DNA of 64,000 bases, from NCBI GenBank assembly GCA_035236585.1, contig CP141127.1, positions 73,017,495 through 73,081,494 on the forward strand, given 5' to 3'. The DNA comes from Warburgia ugandensis. Its lineage: Eukaryota > Streptophyta > Magnoliopsida > Canellales > Canellaceae. Positions 1-14,123 of the stretch are shown here, in pieces. The notes under the pieces were generated by a model. That model was not told the origin of the DNA and did no database searches. It saw nothing but the letters and a program-made list of their open reading frames with translations. The position numbers and the translations under genes are program-made. The number at the start of each line of letters is the position of its first letter. Within the stretch, counting starts at the first letter, position 1.

Positions 1-1131
1 TTCTTAGGTAACCATGACCAAATATCATTCCCACACAAACCAGTCCCAAGAGAGAACAATTTAGAAGTAACTTTGGTTCTTTAATCACAGACTGACATGA
101 AAATTCATATTTTATTGCTTCTCCCCTAGACACACATGATCAAAAATGCTAAAGACAAGTTATTACAATTCCCTATAGCAATAATTTGTCAATTGAGAAA
201 CTATCAGCAATCCAAGGATTGTCATTCACCAAGTAGCCATTACACATGAAATCAAATAAAAGTAAGCAACCAACTCTCGCAATCAAACTAGTGGTATGAC
301 TTATGAGTTTAGAAAAAAAAAAAGAATCTCTAAGCTTTGAATTAAGACAAAAAAGATTGAGTAAAGTCTTTAAGTTTTGCAAGAAAATCATGTGTTTTGT
401 TTCCCCCCACTTAATTTAGGTTGAAAAGTTAAATTTGCTTTATGATAATAAAATATATTGATAGTATCTTGGAACTTACAAAACTTGAGCTAAAAAAACT
501 AATTCACCCTTAATTAAATTGAAGTTAAATATAAAGACAAAGTATTGTAATATAGTGATGTGGTTCTCAGCTCTAGTCTAATTCTTTTGGCATAAAGTTG
601 AAACTGAACCAAATTTAATTCAGTTTCAGGCCAAAAATTGGAAATGAACTATCATTTCCAATAAAGGATCAAAACCTAAATGTTTGGTTTTCTCATTCAA
701 TCCTCGTTGATAGCCATGTCTAGATCATACCTTGTCCTTCATATCTATGAAATACATTAGCGAACTAGTAACTTTTATCAAGTAGTTATGTTGTGGCATA
801 CATTTATAGGAGCCTGCCCACCATTGGGTGATATAGCATGTTTATCTAATTACTCCAGCTTTTGAAGCCTACTAGTCAAACTCCATAATTCTAGTAGCTT
901 AGTTGTACTTTGATTAACAAGAAATGAATAGCTAAAAACTTCACATATATAAGCAATAGTTTAAATTCAATTACAAAAAGTTCTATTTCAAGACACTTCA
1001 TTCAACCGTTGTGATTTTACCAAATATCCAAAATAAAAAATATCTAACAAACAGGTCAAGTCATATATTTTGGGCCCATTTATGAAAGGATCATCACCCA
1101 TTCTGCTAAAATCGAGCGATGACAAGGCTAC
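1..1131. other. AT-rich intergenic DNA, nothing identified
   Basis: No open frame with recognisable protein motifs, RNA gene or transposon terminus was seen. The segment ends at the left target duplication of the first solo LTR. Confidence 0.5.
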
Positions 1132-1136
1132 TTGTC

Positions 1137-4004
1137 TGTAATGCCCGAGCAATTTACACTATTTTAAACAAAAATTGGACATTCTATGGAAAATGGATTG
1201 TGTTGAATGTTTGATTTTATTTAAAATAATAAACAAAAGAATTTGTGAGGAAACTTAGTACCATTAGATTCTACTCGAAAAATAGAATCCAACGCCTAAA
1301 AAATCACGCAAAACGGAGTTCGTATGAAGAAGTTACAGTCGTTTAAAGATAGGGGTATTTCTGGAAATTAAACAGAAAAACGAAAAAGGACGAAAAATGC
1401 AGGGGGCCGTTTTGATAACGACACCCCCTTGTCGTCTTCAACCTTAAGAACTCTCCAGAAACCCTAAATCCCAATTTTTCTAGAGGGATCTGCCATCGCC
1501 ATTGAGGGGCACCGCCTTCACCCCCTATAAAAAGCCCCATCCCCCCTCTCCAAAAAAACGTGATTTTTCGGCATTTTTGGACTGGGTTTCCGGCAAAAAC
1601 CGGAAACCCATCTTTCTGCGTTTTCCGGCAATGGCTAGGCCCAAGTCAGGCCGGCCATCCCGTTCCCATTTCCCTCTCTTCCCTTTTCGATCTTGGTGCA
1701 GGGGGTTTTTAGAACCGGAACGGAGGATGACTAGGCACGGGGAGCGCCATCACCGACTGCCCAGGTAAGCTGTCCTTCCCCTCCACTTCCCCAGGTAAAA
1801 ACCAGGCCGGACCTAGCATTTTTCGGTCGAAAATTGTAGAACCCAGGACTGGACCGACGAGGGAGACAGTCTTGGGTATGGTGCGTGATGCACACCCAAC
1901 TGAGCCATGGACGGACCCCAGGCACGCCACTATGCACGAGGGCACGCGACTATGTATGGGCGTGGCCTCGGTGTGTCCCAGGCACAATCCAGGCTCGATT
2001 AGGACGCATGGGCGGCCCGGGAGCCAAGGCACATTTCGACTACGCCAAGGTGTGTTCGCGCGAGGTCATCCAGGACGCGCATCATAGCGCGTCGCTTAGG
2101 CATGCTTGTGCACGTGCGAACACTGTCCCAGGTGCGGCCTTCAGGTACGTGCGCTACATGGGGCACGGGTCCTAGCTTGACCAAGATGCACGGGGTGCCA
2201 TGGGAGCTGAGACGCGCCATGCTACAAGGTGCATCCGTGCGATGATGCGCGTCATAGCGTCTCACTTGAGCATGAAGGTGCGCATGCAAAACGCGGTCCC
2301 TGGCACGGCCTTTAGGCGCACACGCACGTGAGGCGGTCGCGGTCCAACCAGGATGCATGAGTGTCCTGGGAACTGGGACACGCAGACCCAATGAGACTTT
2401 AAAAATTAGGATTAAAGGATAAGTTACAGAGTTTAACTATTGGAAAGTAGATCCATGTCATAGGATCTAGCCTGACAATGAATTAGGCAAGGACCCTTGA
2501 CCCTAAACAGTAGATTTAGCAATCTAATAGATTAAAATTAATAAGGACTTCTTGTATCCATTCATACTCAAGAGTTTATAAATGAGACCCAGGGACGGGT
2601 TGAGTGATAAAGGACGCGACTCCACGAGACCTTGAGGTAGGTGCTCTATCGCTATTAGACTTTTAAAAAAAAAGAGCCATGATTGTTTTATGCATGTTTT
2701 AAGTATAAATTATATAACTTATTTAGCATGACTTAATTTAGCATACATATGATAAACGCTTTATGCATAGATATGTTTTGCAAATAATTGCATATACATT
2801 ATGCATAGATATATTTTGCAAATGATTGCATATACATTATGCATAGATATGTTTTGCAAACAAATGCATATATTGCATAATTGGTGAGCATTGAGTTTTT
2901 AAAAGATTGCATGTCCTTGAGGGTTACCAAAAGACGCTGGAGTGCCCAAAAGACGCTGGGTAGGCAGTTGTGAGGGCCAAGCAGTTGTGAGGGACCCAAA
3001 GAGGACAGGTTTTGAAAAAGAGGTTTTTGCGTGTTTGATCTGATTATGATTTGGGCTAATAAGCTCGTGGGCGATATGCCGAGAGGTTTGGGTTGGCCTC
3101 CAGCCTCTACTACTATTAGGTGGATGGGTACCACGCCAAAAAAGGGCAACGTCCCTACGTCGACTGCATGTGGTACATGGGGCTACAACTGGTGTCATGG
3201 CACTGGGTCGACGTGTCATAGGCCCGTTGAGGTTATGACCGAGTGTCCTTAGGTACCCGAGGACCACACAGCGGCGAGGTCGTGGGCATAGTTGGACCCT
3301 ATGGTTTCGTGGACTTATTTGCATTGCAGATGGCATGATATGAGGTTGGTCGACCATACCATACCAGATATCCATGAGTTGGATTCAGTTGAGCATCTGA
3401 TGCATATCATTATGTTTATGTATATGATACTTTCGACTTGGATTATGATATTTCTTTAAGTCGTTAGTATTTCCAATTATACAGTGGTTTTTAATATCAA
3501 TATTGACAATGATTGTTTGAACATGCACATGTTTTAAGAGCATATGATTTTAAACATAGCATGCATTGCAAAACTAGTAGTGATAGACTCCTACTGAGTA
3601 TAGTATATACTCACCATATCCTTAACAATTTTCAGGATAGTTCCACTCACTAATAGAGGACGTCTCAGGAGATATTAGTGCTACAAGCAAGTGAATAAAC
3701 AAAGGAGACAATCATACACGTAAGTAAACTCTCTATCCTTTGGACATGTATTTGAATTTATTTACAGTTGGGCTGTGACTGGATAGATCTGGGGAAAAAC
3801 ACTTATGACTTCTAAAGCTTTTCAAAAACTACCTTGGTTGTTGTGAAAGCAAATGACACTCGGGGTTTTCAAAATGAGTTTAAAACTAAAGGTTTTCCGT
3901 TGTATTGCATGGTTTTTATAAAATGGTTTTCAAATAGGGATGCATCCTGCCTTAGGAATTAGATATTGCATTTAAAAATGCATGAGAAAACCCGGGTCGT
4001 CACA
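1137..4004 (+). mobile_element. Solo LTR of a Ty3/gypsy element, 2.87 kb, 5 bp TSD
   Basis: The unit begins TGTAATGCCC and ends CCCGGGTCGTCACA. It is flanked by perfect 5 bp duplications TTGTC at 1132-1136 and 4005-4009. No polyprotein lies inside, so it is a solo LTR left by recombination. A GC- and CpG-rich segment (about 1400-2400) holds three diverged direct repeats of roughly 170 bp starting near 1989, 2170 and 2335. A short perfect stem (TGAGTATA/TATACTCA, 3595-3613) precedes TTTTCAGG, and an AATAAA lies at 3694-3699. Several open frames in the GC-rich part are composition artefacts. Confidence 0.9.
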
Positions 4005-4499
4005 TTGTCATACTGTAGTGCTCCACTATAGTGATCCTCCATTATTGTAAACTCAGATGAAGCTAGCTAGAGATCATGCAAGGAAAATTCTAAGATATAA
4101 CAAAATTTAAAATGAGACCCTGATTTTTCAAGTACCAAAAACCCATTTTAACTAGCATTGCTAGGAACCAAAAGTTGGAGTAATTAAGTGAACTGATTTG
4201 ATCATAAGATATCCTCGCATAAAAAAAGAGCACCTGCACACCTAATTGTCATATTGTGTACTATAATTGGAATCTATATTTCATGATCAAAATTACTAAT
4301 CTTCATCTCCTTTCTTTAGATACGAAGGACAAAGTAGAATTTGAAGTATAAATGGGAGTTAAGCTTTCTAGTTATCAACAACAAACTAAATCCTAATGAA
4401 CTTAAGCCAAAGTAGTTGACTAATGAACTTAAGCTCAATTTGGTAGACACAACTCTTGGACAACTATGTCTGCTCTTGGACAGCTTGGTGAGACTATTT

Positions 4500-5000
4500 G
4501 TCAAGGAGATCATGAGTCTCATGACACCCTTGTGACCATTATTTCAAACAAGGATAATAGATTCACCTTGAGCTTTTAAAGGAGCATGAAGGAAGGATTG
4601 AGATTTTCTTTGAGTTTCAGTATCACAGTTCATCCCCAGCAAATAAACAATTGGAGAGAATCATTCAGACATTAGAAGACATGCCATAAACCTGTACAAT
4701 TAACTGAAAGAAGAACTGGGATGAAAACCTCTTGTTTGTTGAATTCGTATAGAACAACAGCTTTAACACAAGCATCGGTATGGCAGCGTACAAAGCCTTA
4801 TATAGACTACCGTGTTATTTAATGACCTGCTAGAATGAGGTCGACAAGAGACAATTGATGAGGTATAAGTTGGTGGAACAATGTGTAGACAAAGTAAAGC
4901 TCACTTGGAAACAACTTTTGGATGTACAGAGTTGATAGAAAAGTTTACATGGATCGAAGGAAGAGGCACCTGGAGTTAAAGGATAAAGACCATTTAGTCA
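4500..5000 (+). pseudogene. Decayed Ty3/gypsy integrase C-terminal fragment
   Basis: Read across three frames, the plus strand shows the end of a gypsy integrase: RFTLSF with a stop where RFTSRFW is usual, SITVHPQ (family AFHPQTDGQ), ERIIQTLEDMP (ERTIQTLEDML), ENLLFVEFVYNNSFNTSIGM (LVEFAYNNSYQASIGM), then VDKVKLTWKQLLDVQS and YMDRRKRHLELKDKDH. Stops and frameshifts interrupt it, so it is dead. No reverse transcriptase or LTR is linked to it in the window. It lies right after the solo LTR but its reading is independent of it. Confidence 0.8.
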
Positions 5001-5009
5001 GTCAAGATC

Positions 5010-6590
5010 CTTGGGCAGCATCATTCAGTTCAAGAGGCTATCTAGGAGATCAAGGATGAGATGAGAACCCCAAAACCCTTATTTTCTCCAACAATGCTGG
5101 ACTACTAGGTACTTTGTTGAAATATAAGCAAATGATGAGTAAATGATAGTCTAGAATTAGATCCTCTACCAGCAACTGCTATCATCTTCTCCGGCGACTA
5201 TAATTACCACAACTCGAATTGGCATGGATGAAGAAGAAAAGATAGATCCAAGGTTCACAAACTCTTGTCAATGTGTTATACTCATTGAAAGACAGCTAAA
5301 TGAAGAAACTTGTAAGTTCTGACACATTTTCTTGATTTCTTGTTGGTCTTTTACCCTTGTCTCTCTTTCTCCCACAATTCTAACCCAATATGTGAATAGA
5401 GAACAAATTGGTGAGTTCCGATTGTATTCTCTCATTCTACTCACTGATTGGTGGTTGAGAGAAATATGAATCTAACAATCTCCTCTGATCTTTTTGCTCA
5501 TCAACGACTAGCCAAAAAATGCAAATCGTAACTCCACAGCTCCGATTAGTGAATGATGCTCACAAATTGACAGTCGATCATCTAGATCTGTGTTTGTGGT
5601 CAAAATGATAGATAGGGAGTTTTTTGACAATGTTTCTCTATTGTACTCATTGATCAGTGGTTGAAAAAGTCAATTCCAACCATTCACTCATTGATCAATA
5701 ACTAAAAGCGCAAATTGATAAGTTCCCATCCCTTTTTATTTATTGTTCATCGATCTACTCTACAACCCAAAACAAGTAGATCTATGATTTTATCTCTCTC
5801 TTTCTTAGATTAGAGCTCGATCGGTGATTCCTAACTATCAATCAATGTTCAAATCGATCAGTGACCAATCTGAAAAAATTTAAACCTTCAAATCACCAAT
5901 AGGTGGTTCTAAAACTGCCGGATTTTCAATAGATTAGATTTGTATTTGAATGTGATGCACAATGCAAGAGTTTATATCTAAATGTAATACATTGTATTTT
6001 AAATAACTTGAGATGTATAACTTTCTATTTTTCTATAAAAAGGTTAATGAGTATGGTTTTGTTGATTATTGTTTTGAATTATTGATATATTACATGAATG
6101 CAACACATGAACAAGAAAATTTGTGTTTGAACATGATGATAGGGAGACTGAGTTTTCATTTGTATTTCAGAATGCGAAACAAATGTTTATTAGGTGAATC
6201 ACTGAATTTTTAATAGAAATGAGGGGCTCATTTTATCATTACAAGCCTTGTTTTGCAAAGGGCAAGAGCATCTTGTTCTGTTATGGCTTTCAAAGATTTT
6301 GATTATATATCTAGTTTTGATTCATATTTTTTTATTTAAATGGCATGACCTTGGGTCATTGTGTGTTCGATTGATGAAGGGTGAAAATGTCCTACGAGAT
6401 CTTTTCTCATGTTATAACTCAACCAAAGTGTCGAAGAGGTTTCAGTTGATTAACACTAGCAAAAGTGAGAATGTCGGCTTGAGTAACGCAAACATTGGTG
6501 AGAATCCAATGCCTTCTCCACAAGGTTTATCCATGAAGGGTGAGTCAGGGCCTAAGATCAGGCAGAAAGGTATTTATAATTTAAAATGAC
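5010..6590. other. AT-rich non-genic DNA, probably retrotransposon-derived
   Basis: This follows the integrase fragment, so part may be the decayed end of that element. The two longest frames (6013-6213 and 6248-6589) have no recognisable motif, and I do not call them genes. Confidence 0.4.
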
Positions 6591-7139
6591 CAAGATATCC
6601 TTATTTATTGTCTTAACTAAAATTAAGTATATTATTTGAATCAAATCAACCAACTCTTTGCTTTTTCTTTCGTCAAACAACATCTTCTACTTTGAACCCC
6701 TGGATTTACAACCTTACCCCTTTTTGTGGTATTTTTGTTTCATTTTTTGGGTGTTGTTCGAGTGCAACTACCCACATGTTATTATCATTTTTGATCATTT
6801 GATCCAAATATCAAGGTAATTCAAGATCGACTTTCATGTCAAATGGGATATCAAAATACCCCAATATTTCCAAAGGTACTTGGGATGGGCCTGGTGGGAG
6901 CTTCATTAGGAGACAGCCTATGAGAGTCAACCTATGAAACTGATATTGTATTAGATACTCCCGTCCACTAAAGGGCCGTTTTCAAGTACCGAGTCACAAT
7001 TACCCTACCTATAAATATCTGAAGTCACTATGAGGCAGTGGTGAATCTGTCCCAAGCATTGCATGAACATCCAACTTCTTCTAAATTGGCAAATCGATGA
7101 GCATAATAGAGTCCCATTTATTTTATGTTTTTCTAAGCA

Positions 7140-7480
7140 TACCCATGGCTTGGTTGGGCATGAATTTGCCTAAATTTGAGTTGATAAGCTCAAACATGAT
7201 TTGGAATAAAATTGCCTGCTTTACGAGCTAATATGCTCAAAGATGATCTAGCATGAATTTGGATATTCTTTAGTTGAGATGCGATTTTAATGTATCAACA
7301 CTCTATAATCAATTTGTACATTCTATCTAGATTTAATTAAGTTTTGTAAGCTGATATGCTTAGAGAAAATTTGGCATAAATTTGCCTATTCTTGAGTTAA
7401 GATGTGATTCTAGTGTTTTAAAGCTTGATTATCACTTAATGTATTGAGATGATGACATGATGCATATTTGTTAATTCCTA
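7140..7480 (+). repeat. Diverged short tandem repeat, about 50 bp units
   Basis: Repeats of the form GAG(T/C)TGATAAGCTCA...GATTTGGCATGAATTTGCCT recur at about 7185, 7235 and 7345. The same repeat family, with 46 bp units and better conservation, occurs at 27740-27880. It is therefore a dispersed TE-borne repeat and not local slippage. The unit boundaries here are approximate. Confidence 0.6.
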
Positions 7481-7489
7481 AGATGGATG

Positions 7490-10540
<3,051 letters not shown>

Positions 10541-12463
10541 TCTCCTGTACTTTTGTACACGCACAACTTCGCATGCCATGTTGCTAGTTTCTTCTAAAAG
10601 TGTGACGGCATTGCCATTTTGATGGTTTAGAAAGGATCGGTCTGAACCCCAAAATGATCAATCTAGCCAGTGCCTTCCTTACCGTGATAACTGTCCAAAG
10701 ACAAAGGCTTTTGCCACGATGATGGCTGACCGCGTTTCAGCTCCTCCATAGATAACCAATCCCTTAGATGTCTGTAAACAAACATGGGATCATTTCTGCC
10801 ACTAGCTAAGGTAATCCATGAATAGATGTCCTGAGCCGGCAAAACATGGATCTTGTGCAAACACAACCTACCATGAATATGCCGTATGAAAAACACGTCT
10901 AATCAAAGGCAAAAAGTCAGGTTAAACTAAAATTCAAGAGGACCACATTTCAAAGAGGTAAAACTCTCTCTCTCTCTCAAAGTTCAAATGAACGGTTCAC
11001 TTGCGCAAAGATGTACTCAGCCCAAACAGACCAGCCAGCAAACATAAAAACCAGTCTACAGCAGAGACTATTGACATTAGATAAGAAGCCTTGCTTCTGT
11101 TTCAGCGAAATATTCGATTCGAAGCACAATAACAGATGCTTGTTTGAAGCCTTGAGCAACATTCTAATGATGTGATCTACCAAAAGATATTGAATTTCTG
11201 CTCTGAAAATTTTGGAATAGGAGCCGGAACCATATATCAACGAACGATATCTTGCCTTGCATTTTTGACAACTGCAGAGAGACTCACTCAAGTGGCTGCC
11301 GGTGCAACGTGATTGGGCAGAACGAAAATGGCACGAGTCGTGACCTATGCTTAAGACTCAAAATAATCTAAGGTCACCGGCACAAGAGAGATCTTTCCAT
11401 GTTAAGTTACTATGGATTCTACTTGGAAAGGATAACAACTTCTTAATAGTTCTACTACATAATCACCACTTTGCTAAGATTATCCGGAGATTGTCAGCCC
11501 CTTAACTTTGCCAATAGAAGTCATTAGTATCAATGAGATGCTTCTTGCATGGGACAATCACGATAAACTTACTGATAATGTTTGGTTAAGTGCAGGAAAG
11601 ACAGCTTTCTGAAATAATTGGTCAAACAACATGCATCAAGAGCAAACCCGAATGACAAATGGGACTTTTAGAACTCCCCCACCTCCCATATCAGCATTCA
11701 TATGGGTACATTTTTACCAGCTTGATCACTTAAAAGCCGAAAAGTGCAGGGGCACAGTTGCACGCTAAATAACAGAAAACTAAAAGACAGGAGGCTGGAT
11801 TCCGAAAGGATTTAATCAGAAGCATCTGGTTAACTTTCAGTGTGCAAGACTCTTTTAGACATAAGTCAAGATAACTTATACCAATGCAAGATACAGAGCC
11901 ACATAATGCTTATAGGAGATGAGGCGGCTAGCAACGTAGCCTTTTCCCTGCTTCTACTTCAGGCAATTTGCTCTTAATCTCCTAATTTCTTTTGACCGCC
12001 AAATGAGCAAAAGGAAATTTCAAGGAGGGAGTAGACTGCCTGGAAGGCCCTGCATTTACTTGCCGTAAGAATGTACATAGAGCACATGAACAAAGAACGT
12101 GATCAATATTACAATCTTTTACTATTGGCCAGTAATTAACAAGAAAGCTTGCCTCCTATACTTGGCTTGCTGGCTCTGATGATGCTTACATGTGGTGTAG
12201 TACAACATGAGGTTGCTGATGTGTAAGAGTCAACTTAAATTGATAATAAATAATATTCACAGCGGATCACCAATTTAAGCACAATGTTAAGACATGTTTA
12301 CTCCAAACTGGTGCTGTACCAGAGAAATAATAAAGGAGATGCAGGAGCAAGAAATATGCACATCGAAAATTATATGCAGAGCATAAAACCAAATTATAAG
12401 TGCGTAGAAACGAGAAGTCCTAAAAAACAAATGAGAGAAAGAAGAGAATTGTCCACATGATAC
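10541..12463 (-). other. Region 3' of the DUF1644 stop; possible 3' UTR
   Basis: This AT-rich stretch holds no protein I recognise. The stop codon of the DUF1644 gene lies in TAG|GTATC, which could itself be a donor for a 3' UTR intron, so the transcript may continue to lower coordinates. A 77-codon minus-strand frame (10663-10896) and a 104-codon frame (10977-11291) show no family motif and are probably UTR or chance. A short TC repeat lies at 10966-10978. Confidence 0.35.
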
Positions 12464-14123
12464 CTAGTGATCGTGGACACGTGATCGACGTCTCTGAGAA
12501 CTGCAAAATATAAACAAAGCAAAAGGGCAATCAAAATAAAGCCTAGAAAACCATCTCTAGCAAGTTACTAAAAGTTATACATTAAAATGCAGCTCAACTT
12601 TCGGGAACCATAGGTTACATAGCCTTACAATACTCATATGCAGACCAGAACTAGCCTAGTCAGATGCCAATGGACCAAAGGATGCACCATTGAGATCACA
12701 AGATCACCCAACTGGCTGCCACAAACAGTTGATTGAGACCAAAATAAACAATTCCTGTGAGATCACAAGATCACCTATTGGTGAACACTAACAGTTGGTT
12801 GAAACAAAAATAAATAATTTTCACATCAAACAGGAAAAATCAGCTGATTGAACAATTAGGATCATGGAATCAGCTTGAATTTTGGTTTGTGGCCCATTCA
12901 AACTAGAGCCACTTCAGCCATTTTTCTAATCATGTCGCAAAAAAGTACACAGTAGGGCTGTTTGAAAAGCATCTGCCTTTAGCCAACAAAAAAAATTGCT
13001 AAAGATGTTACATCCTCTACGTGGAGAAAAGCAATTTTGAAGAGACCATAACACATGCATGTCATTCGTGGAAAGCAAATTGCTAGTGAAAAGAGGATAA
13101 GATTTGGGGTTCTCCAATGATTGCAGCTAATGGCGGAACTTTTGAAGATGTTCTCATTTCATAAATGATGATGAATTTCTCAATGAAAATCTACGTGACA
13201 CACCAAACTGACCTGCGGTGGCTAGAGCTCTCTCTAGCAGCATCTCCTCTATTGACAAACTCGTCATCAATTTCGTCAAATCTATATTCCGCAATACCAA
13301 TCGAAGTCACAGAACTATCATCCATGTTCGAAGAATCATAACTTGAGTGACGACGCCCTCTTCTTGTTTCATTGACTCTGGACCTTCGCCGATTTCTTGA
13401 TGCCCTAAAATTGTCAAAGACCTGATATAAAATGCAAGACGTCCACCAGTTGCCATCATCTCCAGGGAAATCCTCATACTCATCTACCGTGTCTTCTTCC
13501 CCATACTCAATCACATAATCCCCTAGCACCACACCATGGGGTACCTCTGAATGAATGGTACTCAAAACATCAATTATTTCTGAGGACTGTTGAAAGTTTT
13601 CCCAATCAAGTTGCCGAACCGGATCTATTTCTGATGGACGCATATGAGGATGCTTCAACTTGGCATGCTTTTGAAGCTCTGCATAATTCCCCACATAAGT
13701 GCAATTTTCACCTTGGCAGCAACGCTTTTTTTCATTTAAATGCACACGAGCCTTTTCAACGACCACCCATCCTGTAACTTCTCCTCTGCACAACGGACAT
13801 GCTGGTCTTACACTAGAGTCCATTCGCATCAATTGACTGCCTTCTTCAGATGTTGATTCTGAAACTGAGGAGATCTTTCCTTTCACTGACATGCCACATG
13901 CACTTTTAAACCGATTCAGACAGTTTGAGTGCATGTGGTCTGTGTCACATAGGAAAGGTTGACATCCTTTTTCATATGAAGAGCATTTAAGGAGGACCCC
14001 ATTATGGGGGGAATCCAAACAGATGGGACAGGCAATATCTTCCCAGTTTATATTGAATTGAACATGTTCCAAAGTGGAAGAACCAGATTGGATACCCATC
14101 TCATTAGAAGTGCCTAATGCCAT
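12464..14123 (-). CDS. DUF1644 family zinc-finger-like protein, 2 coding exons (join of 14123-13213 and 12500-12464)
   Basis: This plant-specific family has no assigned biochemical activity; some rice members are reported to affect salt and drought responses. The spliced product is 315 residues. Cys/His clusters resemble RING and C2H2 fingers: CPICL at 32-36, Cys47/54/59/68, the hallmark CPLCRGEVTGW at 109-119, then a C-x4-C...H-x4-H set (Cys136, Cys141, His153, His158). An acidic stretch (about 207-226) and an Arg-rich stretch (about 240-260) follow. The genomic frame would read on into a TAG at 13191, but CAG|GTCAGT at 13213/13212 is a good donor. An acceptor TTTTGCAG lies just before 12500. 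The join keeps frame and ends HRSSQRRRSRVHDH, an Arg/Ser-rich tail typical of the family. The ATG at 14121-14123 is preceded by 5' UTR. Family call is firm; the second exon is inferred from splice signals. Confidence 0.9.

Noticed and set aside
1709..2391. Several overlapping open frames on both strands
   Set aside because: They lie inside the GC-rich repeat part of a solo LTR; few stops are expected at that composition.
6248..6589. 113-codon plus-strand frame
   Set aside because: No recognisable motif, AT-rich composition and repeat surroundings; not supportable as a gene.
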